Source of the DNA: Mycobacterium colombiense
GTDB lineage: Bacteria; Actinomycetota; Actinomycetes; Mycobacteriales; Mycobacteriaceae
DNA: 64,000 bases
Direction of reading: 5' to 3'
Assembly: GCF_003284935.1 (NCBI RefSeq)
Contig: NZ_QMEV01000015.1
Location: 1 to 64,000 of the forward strand
Below, piece after piece: positions 46,189 to 54,903 of the stretch (its first letter is position 1; each line of letters starts with the position of its first letter). Under the pieces are notes generated by a model that worked only from the letters and a program-made list of their open reading frames with translations, searched no databases and was not told where the DNA came from. A program made the translations under genes and the position numbers.

Positions 46189-47106
46189 CTAGAGGCGCAC
46201 GGCCCTGACGAAGCTGATCGTGGTGGCGGGGACCTGCTGTCCGGCGGGCCCCAGTTCCGGCAGGCCCGCGGCGGAGAACAGGTCGGCGAGCCGAAACGTG
46301 GTGGTATCCCACCCGTTTGCGGCGAGGTGGGCGGCGACGTCGGTGTGCTCTCCGGGGTAGGCCAAGGCGGCGACGTCCATCTCGAGCCCGTGCCGTCGCC
46401 ACCCCTCGGTCATGCGCCGGGCCTGCTCCTGCCCCTCCGGCGTCGGCGGCGCGACGGTCCCGAAATCGGCGGCGAACCGGCTGCCCTCGCTGGACAACGG
46501 AATGATGGCGTCCAGCAACCGCAGCTCTGCTTCGGGCGGAAGGAATCCGATCAGCACTCCCTCGGCCAGCCACGCCGTCGGCTGGGCCGGGTCAAAGCCG
46601 TTGTCCTGCAAGGCCGCCGGCCAGTCCTCACGCAGATCGATGCCCACGGTGCGGAGTTCGGCGGTGGGGGCCGCGCCGATCCCGGCGAGCGTCGCCGTCT
46701 TGAACGCGATCACCTCCGGCTGATCGATCTCGTACACCGTCGTCCCGACCGGCCACCGCAGCCGGTAGGCGCGCGAATCCAACCCCGATGCCACGATCAC
46801 CACCTGGCGCAGCCCGGCCTGGCCGGCCGCGGCGAAGTAGTCATCGTAAAACCGGCCCCGAGCCGCGAAGGTGTCCACCATGCGCGAGAAAGCGACGCCC
46901 TCCTCGATGTCGGCCGAATCGAGTTCGCCGCTCGCCAGCTTGGTGAACACGTCCAGCCCGACGGCACGCACCAGCGGCTCGGCGAACTCATCGGTGATGA
47001 CCGGTTGCGGACGTTTGGTGGCGGCCGCGCGGGCCGCGGCCACCATGGTGGCGGTGGCGCCCACGCTGCTGGCCAGGTCCCAGCTGTCGCCTTCGGTTCG
47101 TGCCAT
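46189..47106 (-). CDS. SAM-dependent methyltransferase, PPM/TIGR00027 family
   Basis: 305 residues. The N-terminus [28 protein letters not shown] and motif [16 protein letters not shown] are diagnostic of the large mycobacterial leucine-carboxyl-methyltransferase-like family; later [18 protein letters not shown] also matches. Substrate unknown. The start is the ATG at 47106, with AAGGAGAAGC just upstream. Divergent from the enoyl-CoA hydratase gene by 80 bp. Confidence 0.9.
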   Translation of the reverse strand: MARTEGDSWDLASSVGATATMVAAARAAATKRPQPVITDEFAEPLVRAVGLDVFTKLASGELDSADIEEGVAFSRMVDTFAARGRFYDDYFAAAGQAGLRQVVIVASGLDSRAYRLRWPVGTTVYEIDQPEVIAFKTATLAGIGAAPTAELRTVGIDLREDWPAALQDNGFDPAQPTAWLAEGVLIGFLPPEAELRLLDAIIPLSSEGSRFAADFGTVAPPTPEGQEQARRMTEGWRRHGLEMDVAALAYPGEHTDVAAHLAANGWDTTTFRLADLFSAAGLPELGPAGQQVPATTISFVRAVRL

Positions 47107-47186
47107 TGCTTCTCCTTCGGTGTGACGGCAGAACCACGGTATGCCTCGCCGGTGAACAGGCACGTCACGTCGCCTACGGTTCCCCT

Positions 47187-47993
47187 ATGCCCGCAGTGAC
47201 ACTGGAAGCCCTCGAAGACAACATCGCCTGCATCACCCTGAACCGGCCCGAGCGCCTCAACGCCATCGATGGGTCGTTGATCGACGGCGTCGACGAGGCG
47301 CTCGACGCCCTGGACACGGGCGAGTTCCGGGTGGCGATTCTGACCGGTGCCGGGCGCGGGTTTTGCGCCGGCGCCGATTTGAGCGGCACCGGCCAGCCGT
47401 GGACGCAGAACAAGCCGACCACCCCGGCGTTCAAGGTCAACTACGACGCGCAGGTTCGGTTGGCCGGTCTGTACACCCGGATCTACGAGATGGACATTCC
47501 GGTGATCGGTGCGGTGAACGGTGTCGCCGTCGGTGGCGGCCTGGCGTTCTCGTTGGTCTGCGACGTCCGGGTCGCCTCCGAGCAGGCCCGGTTCGGTTCG
47601 GTGTTCATCAAGGCGGGCTTCTCGTCGATGGACATGGGCACCAGCTACCTGTTGCCGAAGATCGTCGGCGCCGGCGTGGCCCGCGAACTCATGCTCACCG
47701 GCCGCATCATCGACGCGGCCGAGGCCTACCGCATCAAGCTGGTGCACGAGGTCGTCGCGCCCGACGAGCTGATGCCCGCCGCGCTCAAGCTGGCCCGCTC
47801 GATCGCCGAGAACAACGCTTATGGCGTGTGGCAGACCAAGATTGGGCTCAACGCCGCGCTCGACGCGCCCAGTTTGCGCCATGCCATCGAGATCGAGAAC
47901 CGCACCCAGATCCTCAGCGGCTTCACCAACAACCCGGTCGAGGCCGCCCTGGCGCACCGAGAGAAGCGCCCGCCGAAGTGGGATGCGTTGTGA
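47187..47993 (+). CDS. Enoyl-CoA hydratase/isomerase family protein
   Basis: 268 residues, crotonase fold. [11 protein letters not shown] and GAVNGVAVGGGLAFSLVCDVRV are the oxyanion-hole and helix motifs; SVFIKAGFSSMDMGTSYLLP follows. The second catalytic Glu position of typical hydratases falls in the segment with Met/Asp, so hydratase activity is not assured. Likely beta-oxidation role. The ATG at 47187 is chosen; in-frame codons further upstream look non-coding. Confidence 0.9.
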   Translation: MPAVTLEALEDNIACITLNRPERLNAIDGSLIDGVDEALDALDTGEFRVAILTGAGRGFCAGADLSGTGQPWTQNKPTTPAFKVNYDAQVRLAGLYTRIYEMDIPVIGAVNGVAVGGGLAFSLVCDVRVASEQARFGSVFIKAGFSSMDMGTSYLLPKIVGAGVARELMLTGRIIDAAEAYRIKLVHEVVAPDELMPAALKLARSIAENNAYGVWQTKIGLNAALDAPSLRHAIEIENRTQILSGFTNNPVEAALAHREKRPPKWDAL

Positions 47994-48004
47994 GGCTTAG
48001 GTCC

Positions 48005-48143
48005 TGCCCCGCGCTTGTGACCGCCGCTAAACCCGATGGCGGCGGCCCACTGCGCCCGGCTGCCCCGCGCTTTTGACCGCCGCTAAACCCGATGGCGGCG
48101 GCCCACTGCGCCCGGCTGCCCCGCGCTTTTGACCGCCGCTAAA
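48005..48143. repeat. 56-bp tandem repeat, about 2.5 copies
   Basis: Copies at 48005-48060 and 48061-48116 differ by one base; a partial third copy (48117-48143) runs into the stop codon of the LLM gene. Each full copy contains a 7-bp GC stem (CCGCCGC with GCGGCGG, 11-nt loop), so the array also looks like serial terminator hairpins between two convergent genes. Confidence 0.88.
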
Positions 48144-49005
48144 GTTTCGCGATCACGTTCTCGGCGAACATCTCCAGGTTGCGGATCTTGCTGTCCAGCG
48201 GCTCGGTGTCCTTGCCCTTGATGTAGGGGATGCGGAAGCCGACGATGACGTCGGTGACGCCCTTGTCCTCGAGCCGTTTGATGCCGTCGGCGGTGTAGGC
48301 GTCGGCCGAGATGACGTGGATCTCGAACGGCCCCGTCTTGCCGGCCTCTTCGCGGAATTTCTTGAGCTTCGCCAGCAGGTGGTCGAGCTCCTCGGGGTCA
48401 CCGCCGCCGTGCATCCAGCCGTCCAGGCGCGCCGCGCGCCGCAGGGCCGCGTCGGCATGCCCGCCGATGAGAATCGGGACGGGCTTGGTGGGAGCGGGCG
48501 TCATCTTGGTCTTGGGAATGTCGTAGAACTCGCCGTGGAATTCGAAGTATTCACCGGTGGTGAGGCCCTGGATGATCTCGATGCATTCGTCCATCCGCTT
48601 GCCGCGCCGGGCGAACGGGACACCCAGCAGCTCGTAGTCCTCGGGCCACGGGCTGGTGCCGACGCCGAAACCCACTCGGTTGTCGGTCATCGCGGCCAGC
48701 GACCCGATCTGCTTGGCCACCAACGCCGGTGGCCGGATGGGCAGCTTGAGAACGAAGAAGTTGAACCGCAGCTTCGTGGTCACCGCGCCCAAAGCCGATG
48801 TCAGCACGAAGGTTTCGATGAACTCCTTGCCATCGAGGAACTCGCGGTTGCCGTCCGGCGTGTAGGGGTACTTCGAGTCGGACTCGAAGGGATAGGCGAT
48901 GCTGTCGGCGATCGTCATGGCGTCGTAGCCGGCCGCCTCGGCTGCCTTGGCCAGCGGGATGTAGTACCTAAAGTCAGTCATCGCCTCTGCGTAGGTAAAC
49001 CGCAC
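48139..49005 (-). CDS. LLM-class F420-dependent oxidoreductase (Rv0940c-like)
   Basis: 288 residues, the same length as M. tuberculosis Rv0940c. Luciferase-like barrel; RFTYAEAMTDFRYYIPLAKAAEAAGYDAMTIADS at the N-terminus and VGFGVGTSPWPEDYELLGVPFARRGKRMDE centrally are family features. The GTG at 49005 is chosen over the longer frame from 49065, and AGGAAGG lies 8-14 nt upstream. The stop codon sits inside the 56-bp repeat. Confidence 0.9.
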   Translation of the reverse strand: MRFTYAEAMTDFRYYIPLAKAAEAAGYDAMTIADSIAYPFESDSKYPYTPDGNREFLDGKEFIETFVLTSALGAVTTKLRFNFFVLKLPIRPPALVAKQIGSLAAMTDNRVGFGVGTSPWPEDYELLGVPFARRGKRMDECIEIIQGLTTGEYFEFHGEFYDIPKTKMTPAPTKPVPILIGGHADAALRRAARLDGWMHGGGDPEELDHLLAKLKKFREEAGKTGPFEIHVISADAYTADGIKRLEDKGVTDVIVGFRIPYIKGKDTEPLDSKIRNLEMFAENVIAKL

Positions 49006-49119
49006 GTCATCTGCCTTCCTGGAGGGGTCGTCCCTCGACATTAGAACGTGTTCTAGTTTCAGCACAACCGGCAGATGGGCGCGACGGCGCCCGGGTCGCC
49101 ATCCCGTGCCGGTTTCGGA

Positions 49120-49863
49120 TTAAAGCTGGTTCTCGGGGCCGATGACGGCCCACACCGTCTTGCCGGACGCGGTGGGCGTGCTGCCCCACGCGCGCGACAA
49201 CGCCTCGACGATCGCCAGCCCGGACACGTCGATGCCCTGCGATGGCGACGGCAGCCGCACCGCGGGCGCCTCGCTGGCGTCGGATACCGCGATGGTCGCG
49301 GTGGTGCCTTGCGCTTCGATGCGCACCACCGGAACGCTCGCGGTGTGCTCCAGCACGTTCTCCACGAAAACGTTGACCACGACCAGGGCCACCGGAATGA
49401 GTTTGGACTGCGACCAAGTGGTGAGCCATTCGCGGACCATGCGCCGCGACTCGCGCAGGCTGGTCAGGTCGGCGGGCAGCTGGACATCGGCCCGGCGCAC
49501 CGGGCGGCGGCTGTTTTGGCCGAGCGCCTTCATCGCCACTTTTTCGGTCGGGTAGACCGGCATGAAGTGGGTGACACCGCTATTGCCGATCGCCTCGCGG
49601 GCCGCCCGGTTGGTGCAGACCAACACGATCGGTATGTGGGGCGCGCTGCCGACCTGCCAGTACGCGCCCATGAAGCTCGACCATGCGGATTCCGTGTGCA
49701 CCTTGAGGCCGGAGACGTTGACGATCACGGCGGCGGCGTCGTCCAAGGTGGCCTTGAGAATTCGCTCGCGAACGGTGGTGGAGTTGGCGGCATCAAGCTC
49801 ACCGTCGACGGTCAGAACGGCTACGGCGTCATCCGTCCGCATCGCAACGGCCACCGGGCTCAT
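49120..49863 (-). CDS. Single-chain STAS + HATPase (anti-sigma-type) regulator (Rv0941c-like)
   Basis: 247 residues. The N-terminal half (about 8-115) is a STAS/anti-anti-sigma fold; the C-terminal half (about 130-247) is a HATPase_c domain like RsbW, with N-box VVNVFVENVLEHT and G-box GIDVSGLAIVEAL. No HAMP or sensor region. This joins a switch antagonist and an anti-sigma-like kinase in one protein. The ATG at 49863 is chosen; a longer frame exists upstream. Which sigma factor or partner it controls is unknown. Confidence 0.85.
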   Translation of the reverse strand: MSPVAVAMRTDDAVAVLTVDGELDAANSTTVRERILKATLDDAAAVIVNVSGLKVHTESAWSSFMGAYWQVGSAPHIPIVLVCTNRAAREAIGNSGVTHFMPVYPTEKVAMKALGQNSRRPVRRADVQLPADLTSLRESRRMVREWLTTWSQSKLIPVALVVVNVFVENVLEHTASVPVVRIEAQGTTATIAVSDASEAPAVRLPSPSQGIDVSGLAIVEALSRAWGSTPTASGKTVWAVIGPENQL

Positions 49864-50247
49864 CCCAGCTCGGTCCTGGCGTCCGGTTCCATGTACCGCT
49901 CCTCGCATTCTGCCGGGCCGATTGCTTGAGTATCCGCTCTCAGGGGCAAAAGTCTACTTCGCAAATCGTCGGCCTCAACGCAGGAGGAATCCGCAGGCCG
50001 CCATCGGGATCCCCCTGAATCTTTGCCGCAAGCCCGCAGTGAAGGCATCATGTGCTCTCCTCCCCGCCCGCCGTGGCGTCCACCTCTACCGCCGCGGCGC
50101 GCTGTGGAGTCCATCGCCCAGCACGCGCTTCCCACGGGGTTACCACGCCACGAGTGCAGCCAAACTTTTCGGTATGTTCGACAAACGTGCATTAACCAGC
50201 GCAAAGGCAGCGGTTTTCGGCCCCGCCCGGCGATGCCCGGATGGGGC
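49864..50247. other. 384-bp intergenic stretch
   Basis: Between two minus-strand genes. Several short frames occur but none with family match or good codon bias. An AT-richer segment near 50160-50210 may hold the promoter for the STAS/HATPase gene. A small gene equivalent to M. tuberculosis Rv0942 was not found. Confidence 0.5.
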
Positions 50248-51468
50248 TCAGTGGTTGCTCAGTGCGTACGGCGGAGCGCCCACCCCGGCGACCGAGTGCG
50301 ATCCCCACGGGGTCTGTTCGACGATGCGTGCCGGCGCGCTGCGCTGACCGATGGTCAGAGTGCCGGTCCGCGATTGCTTGAAAAGGTCGTCCGGCAAAGG
50401 TCCGGACGCCGAACCGAATACCGTTCCCTGCCAGTGATAGCGGCCGTCGAGCGGGTCCAGATGGCCGGTCAGCCTGACCCGTACCGCATGGCGGGCGCCG
50501 CCGATATCCAGCGTGGCGGCACCGCTGTACGTGTCGTCGCCGGCGGGCGCGCTGGCCGAAAGGTCGAAGGCGGATGCCACCGGGGGCGGCTCGGCCGGTC
50601 GCAACTGGGCCCGCTCGTTGAACACCTGCTGGCTGCTGGCGCGGACCTCGATGCGGGCGCTGGCGGTGCGCGCCATGACGTTCAGGCACTCGGCGACGTA
50701 GCGCGCCTGGGCGTCCCGATCGGGTCCGGTGATGACGAAGTAGTTCGGGAATCCGCGGATGGCCACCCCGCAGAACGGCTCCATCCCGTCGTGCCAGGCC
50801 GGCCGGAGGCTGCGGCCTGCCGCGCCGATCAAGCCGTCGTCGGTGGCGTCCTCGGGGATGTAGAAGCCGGTGCCGTACACGATGGCGTCGACGCGGTGCT
50901 CCACGCCGTCGACGGTGCGCACGCCCGCTGCGGTGACCGCCTCGATCGCCGACGGTGCGACCATGATCCGGGGCCGTGGGGCGCCGGCCCGGGTGCGGCG
51001 GCGCAGCCAGCGCTTGACGCGGGTGGACCAGACCGGGATGTCGGCCACCACCCGACGCGGCGCATGGGCGAACACGGTGACCGAGGTCGCCGTGCGGGCC
51101 AGTCGCTCGAGGTGATGGGCCGCGGCGGCGTCGGCGCCGATCACCGCGATGCGCTTGCCGGACGGATCGAATTCGCTATCCCACGCCGCGGCATGAAACG
51201 ACGCACCCCGAAAGTCGTTGTCACCGGGCAGCTTCGGTATCCAGGGGGATCCGGGCCGGCGGCGTGCGTCGACGACGACGTGCGTCCGGATCACGTCGCC
51301 GCCGGCGGTGTGCAGCGTCCAGCTGTTGGTGGCGTCGTCGAACACGGCACGCAGGACCGAGACGTCGGGCAGCGTGACATCGCCGACGCCGGCCGCCTGC
51401 AAAACGGATCGCACGGCGCGGGCGCCGGCGTCCGCGCCGAGGACCACCAGCGCGTGATCAGCCGTCAC
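50248..51468 (-). CDS. FAD-dependent monooxygenase-like protein with C-terminal DUF4873
   Basis: 406 residues. Reduced Rossmann features (ADHALVVLGADAGARAVRSVL at the start; GKRIAVIGADAAAAHHLERLA near 125-145) fit a Baeyer-Villiger-like flavoprotein, but its N-terminal GxGxxG is degenerate (LGADAGA). The central part is oxidoreductase-like (IVYGTGFYIPEDA), and the last about 90 residues (YSGAATLDIGGARHAVRVRL onward) are a DUF4873 domain. The GTG at 51468 overlaps the diiron oxygenase stop (GTGA). Related to M. tuberculosis Rv0943c, from memory. Confidence 0.82.
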   Translation of the reverse strand: MTADHALVVLGADAGARAVRSVLQAAGVGDVTLPDVSVLRAVFDDATNSWTLHTAGGDVIRTHVVVDARRRPGSPWIPKLPGDNDFRGASFHAAAWDSEFDPSGKRIAVIGADAAAAHHLERLARTATSVTVFAHAPRRVVADIPVWSTRVKRWLRRRTRAGAPRPRIMVAPSAIEAVTAAGVRTVDGVEHRVDAIVYGTGFYIPEDATDDGLIGAAGRSLRPAWHDGMEPFCGVAIRGFPNYFVITGPDRDAQARYVAECLNVMARTASARIEVRASSQQVFNERAQLRPAEPPPVASAFDLSASAPAGDDTYSGAATLDIGGARHAVRVRLTGHLDPLDGRYHWQGTVFGSASGPLPDDLFKQSRTGTLTIGQRSAPARIVEQTPWGSHSVAGVGAPPYALSNH

Positions 51469-52370
51469 AGAAACCTGCTGCGCTTCCAGCCGCGGCGCGC
51501 GATCGGGCCCATCAGGCCGACCTCGGTCAAAAACGCCGCCAGTGGCGCGAAGCCGGCAACCTGCATGTCGTGGCGATGCGGGCTGGTGCGGGCCATCTTT
51601 CGGGCCCGCTTGGGATCCAGACCCGCCCGCGCGTAGGGGACCGGGTTGCTGAACAGGTAGGCGAAGAAATAGCCGCCCAACCCGTTGATGTTGGCCATGA
51701 ACCAACGGTTGAACCGGGGCATCTCGACGACGCGCTTGCGGGCGCCGTCGCGCGCGAACTGGATGTGGCGCGCCTCTTCGGTGACATGAATCCGCATGAG
51801 GCGCTGGATGATTGGTTGCAGTTCCGCGTCGTCCATCATCTGCCGCTGCAGCGAGTCGAAGATCTCCTCACCGATCAGGGCGGCCACCCAGAGCATCGAG
51901 CCGCGCTGAAACGCCAGTGGCAGCGCATTGATGATCATCCTGTGAAACAGTCTGGGACGCACCGGCTTTGCCCCGATGCGTTCAATGGCCTTGCCGAACA
52001 TCACCATGTGTCGGGTCTCGTCGCCAAGCTCGGTCAGCTTGTAGTGCGTCGACCTGCTGGTCGGGTCCTCGTGCAGGATCGTGCGCAGCAGCGCCTGGTT
52101 GAGCATGTTCTCGAACCAGATCCCGGCCGACAGCGTGTTGACCAATTCCTGGCGAGACAGCTCGATTTGTTGTTCGCGGGTCATCTCGTCCCACAGGGGC
52201 GTTCCATAGAGCGACACCAGCCGGGGCGGCAGATAGAACTTGTCCGGATCCAGCGGGGCGTCCCAATCGATGTCGACGACGGGTTCGTAGGACTTCTTCA
52301 CCGAGCCTTTCAGCAACCGGTCCGCGAAGTCTTCACGACTCGGCCCTGCCGGCCGCACCGCTGACGTCAT
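51465..52370 (-). CDS. AurF-type diiron oxygenase
   Basis: 301 residues, all-helical. Carboxylate-bridged diiron ligands appear as ExxH-type motifs: ELGDETRHMVMFG and HVTEEARHIQFARDG, with GIWFENMLNQ and ALIGEEIFDSL as the remaining helices. AurF-family enzymes oxidise aryl-amines or similar. SD GGAGGGAG at 52376-52383. Start ATG at 52370. Upstream is a 20-bp dyad (52402-52421). Confidence 0.88.
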   Translation of the reverse strand: MTSAVRPAGPSREDFADRLLKGSVKKSYEPVVDIDWDAPLDPDKFYLPPRLVSLYGTPLWDEMTREQQIELSRQELVNTLSAGIWFENMLNQALLRTILHEDPTSRSTHYKLTELGDETRHMVMFGKAIERIGAKPVRPRLFHRMIINALPLAFQRGSMLWVAALIGEEIFDSLQRQMMDDAELQPIIQRLMRIHVTEEARHIQFARDGARKRVVEMPRFNRWFMANINGLGGYFFAYLFSNPVPYARAGLDPKRARKMARTSPHRHDMQVAGFAPLAAFLTEVGLMGPIARRGWKRSRFL

Positions 52371-52401
52371 GCCCCGCTCCCTCCGTTGGGTGCTTCAGAC
52401 G

Positions 52402-52421
52402 GTACCCATGGTACTGGGTAC
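52402..52421. promoter_or_regulatory. 20-bp dyad between the AurF-type gene and cobF
   Basis: GTACCC (52402-52407) and GGGTAC (52416-52421) form a perfect inverted repeat around an 8-bp centre; GGTAC also recurs three times in direct orientation (52401, 52411, 52417-offset). It lies 31 bp upstream of the diiron oxygenase start and would suit a TetR-type operator. Confidence 0.45.
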
Positions 52422-52494
52422 TTGGGGTCCCGGCTAGATGCCGAAGGTCGCGATTCGGCAATCTGACTGGCAACGAGCATCAGGAGGCGACGCG

Positions 52495-53241
52495 GTGGGC
52501 CGGCACATCCATGTCATCGGCATCGGGGCCGGCGACCCCGGCTACGTGACCGTGCAGGCGATCGAGGCGCTCAACGACACGCAGGTGTTCTTCGCGATGG
52601 ACAAGGGCGAGCAGAAGAGCGATCTGGTGGCGCTGCGACGCGAGGTCTGCGAACGCTTCATCCGGGAGCCGGGTTACCGCTTCGTCGAGCTGACCGACCC
52701 CACGCGCGCCGACGATCCCGACTACCGGGGTGCGGTCGCGGATTGGCACGCCGCCCGCGCGCAGATCTGGGCCGACGCCATCGCCGTCGAGCTGGGTCCG
52801 CACGGCGTCGGCGCGTTCTTGGCCTGGGGCGATCCGTCGCTCTACGACAGCACCTTGCGCATCCTCGACGCGGTCGCCGCGCGTGTCGACTTCACCTTCG
52901 ACGTCATCCCCGGGATCACCGCGGTGCAGGCACTGACCGCCCGGCACCGCATCCCGCTCAACGAGGTCGGCGAACCCGTGCTGATCACCACGGGCAGGCA
53001 ATTGCGCACCCACGGGCCGGCCGGGACATCGGCCGTCGTGATGCTCGACGCCGACTGCTCGTTTCGGCTCTGCCCGCCCGACACGCAGATCTGGTGGGGC
53101 GCCTACCTCGGTACCGACGACGAACTGCTCATCGCCGGCACCGTTGGCGAGGTGGGGCCCCGCATCGTTTCGCTGCGAGCCGACGCCCGCGCCCGGCACG
53201 GCTGGATCATGGACACCTATTTGCTGCGACCGGCACACTGA
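52495..53241 (+). CDS. cobF: CobF, precorrin-6A synthase (deacetylating)
   Basis: 248 residues. Tetrapyrrole-methylase fold with the N-terminal IHVIGIGAGDPGYVTVQA and FLAWGDPSLYDSTLRIL, DVIPGITAVQALTARHRIPL. Adds the C1 methyl and removes acetate in the aerobic (cob) pathway to B12. The GTG at 52495 is preceded by AGGAGG at 52482-52487, 7 nt away; a longer frame from 52438 is less likely. M. tuberculosis lacks cobF, from memory, so this locus keeps an ancestral gene. fpg follows after 4 bp. Confidence 0.94.
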   Translation: MGRHIHVIGIGAGDPGYVTVQAIEALNDTQVFFAMDKGEQKSDLVALRREVCERFIREPGYRFVELTDPTRADDPDYRGAVADWHAARAQIWADAIAVELGPHGVGAFLAWGDPSLYDSTLRILDAVAARVDFTFDVIPGITAVQALTARHRIPLNEVGEPVLITTGRQLRTHGPAGTSAVVMLDADCSFRLCPPDTQIWWGAYLGTDDELLIAGTVGEVGPRIVSLRADARARHGWIMDTYLLRPAH

Positions 53242-53245
53242 AACC

Positions 53246-54109
53246 GTGCCCGAACTACCCGAGATCGAAGCGCTGGTCGACCATCTGCGGCGCCACGCCG
53301 TCGGCCTGCCGATCGGCCGGGTCGACATCGCCGCCCTGTCCGTGCTCAAGACCTTCGACCCGCCGATCAGCGCGCTGCACGGCCAGTCCGTGACCGGGGC
53401 CGAGCGGTGGGGCAAGTACCTCGGGCTGCGCACCGACAACCTCTTGTTGATCGCGCATCTGTCGCGTGCGGGATGGTTGCGCTGGTCGGACAAGCTGGGC
53501 GCGGCGCCGCTGCGGCCCGGCAAGGGCCCGATCGCGCTGCGGGTGCACCTGGGCACGCCCGGTGAGGCGCCCGGTTTCGACCTCACCGAGGCCGGCACCC
53601 AGAAGCGGCTGGCGGTGTGGCTGGTCGACGACCCGGCTCAGGTCCCCGGAATCGCCTCGCTCGGCCCGGACGCGCTGGATCTGGACTCCGACGCGCTGGC
53701 CAACCTGTTGTCCGGAAACACCGGCCGGATCAAGACCGTCATCACCGACCAGAAGGTGATCGCCGGCATCGGCAATGCCTACAGCGACGAGATCCTGCAC
53801 GTCGCGCGGATCTCGCCGTTCGCCACGGCCGGCAAGCTGTCCGATCAGCAGCTCGCCGCCCTGCACGACGCGATGGTCTCGGTGCTCACCGACGCGGCCG
53901 GCCGATCCGTCGGCCAGGGCGCGGCCACCCTGAAGGGCGAGAAGCGTTCCGGGCTGCGGGTGCATGCGCGGACCGGTCTACCCTGCCCGGTATGCGGGGA
54001 CACCGTGCGTGAAGTCTCGTTCGCGGACAAGTCCTTTCAGTACTGCCCGACGTGTCAGACCGGCGGGAAGGTGCTGGCCGACCGGCGGATGTCGCGTTTG
54101 CTGAAGTAG
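53246..54109 (+). CDS. Formamidopyrimidine-DNA glycosylase (Fpg/Nei family), full length
   Basis: 287 residues. The mature N-terminus PELPEIEAL supplies the catalytic Pro and Glu; helix-two-turn-helix region is near GNAYSDEILHVARISP, and the zinc finger is CPVC-x16-CPTC at the C-terminus. It removes oxidised purines from DNA. M. tuberculosis Rv0944 is only 158 residues, from memory, and lacks this N-terminal part. Starts 4 bp after cobF (GTG). Confidence 0.92.
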   Translation: MPELPEIEALVDHLRRHAVGLPIGRVDIAALSVLKTFDPPISALHGQSVTGAERWGKYLGLRTDNLLLIAHLSRAGWLRWSDKLGAAPLRPGKGPIALRVHLGTPGEAPGFDLTEAGTQKRLAVWLVDDPAQVPGIASLGPDALDLDSDALANLLSGNTGRIKTVITDQKVIAGIGNAYSDEILHVARISPFATAGKLSDQQLAALHDAMVSVLTDAAGRSVGQGAATLKGEKRSGLRVHARTGLPCPVCGDTVREVSFADKSFQYCPTCQTGGKVLADRRMSRLLK

Positions 54110-54150
54110 TCGCCGAGCCCGGACTTGACACCTGTCGATATGCTGCCCCG

Positions 54151-54900
54151 ATGACTCGCCAGAAGATCCTCATCACCGGCGCCAGCTCCGGCCTGGGCGC
54201 CGGCATGGCGCGCGCGTTCGCCGCCAAGGGCCGCGACCTCGCCCTGTGCGCGCGGCGCACCGACCGGCTCGATGAGCTGAAAGCCGAGCTGTCGCAGCAG
54301 TATCCGGGCATCAACATCGCCGTCGCCGCGCTCGACGTCAACGACCACGAGGCCGTCCCCAAGGTGTTCGCCGAACTCAGCGACGAACTCGGGGGCATCG
54401 ACCGCATCGTCGTCAACGCCGGCATCGGCAAGGGCGCAAAGCTGGGGTCCGGCAAGCTGTGGGCCAACAAGGCCACCATCGAGACCAATCTGGTCTCGGC
54501 GCTGGTGCAGATCGAGGCCGCGCTGGAGATGTTCAACAAGAACGGATCGGGGCACCTGGTGCTCATTTCGTCGGTGCTCGGCAACACCGGCGTCCCCGGT
54601 GTCAAGGCCGCGTACTGCGCGAGCAAGGCGGGGCTGACGTCTCTGGGTGAGTCGCTGCGCGCCGAGTACCCCAAGGGTCCAATCAGCGTCACCGTGATCG
54701 AGCCCGGTTACATCGAGTCGGAGATGACCGCCAAGTCGGGGAGCACAATGCTCATGGTGGACAACGAGACTGGCGTCAGGGCGCTGGTCGGTGCCATCGA
54801 GCGCGAACCCGGCCGGGCCGTGGTGCCGCGGTGGCCGTGGGCGCCGCTGGTGCAGTTGATGCGGGTGCTGCCGCCTGGGCTGACCAAGATGTTCGCCTGA
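54151..54900 (+). CDS. Short-chain dehydrogenase/reductase (Rv0945-like)
   Basis: 249 residues. TGASSGLGAGMA (10-21), NAGIGKG (about 90-96), SSVLGNTG and YCASKAGL catalytic motif. Classical SDR with unknown substrate. Start at the ATG 54151, 41 bp after fpg. Convergent with pgi, 3 bp apart. Confidence 0.92.
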   Translation: MTRQKILITGASSGLGAGMARAFAAKGRDLALCARRTDRLDELKAELSQQYPGINIAVAALDVNDHEAVPKVFAELSDELGGIDRIVVNAGIGKGAKLGSGKLWANKATIETNLVSALVQIEAALEMFNKNGSGHLVLISSVLGNTGVPGVKAAYCASKAGLTSLGESLRAEYPKGPISVTVIEPGYIESEMTAKSGSTMLMVDNETGVRALVGAIEREPGRAVVPRWPWAPLVQLMRVLPPGLTKMFA

Positions 54901-54903
54901 GAT

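Noticed and set aside
48005..48143. CRISPR array
   Set aside because: The 56-bp units are contiguous with no spacers, so it is a plain tandem repeat.
50160..50210. SOS (LexA) box or promoter near TATGTTCGACAAACG
   Set aside because: Lacks the inverted second half-site of a mycobacterial SOS box.
52371..52494. Cobalamin riboswitch upstream of cobF
   Set aside because: The gap is only 124 bp and no B12-box-like core was seen; an operator-like dyad is there instead.
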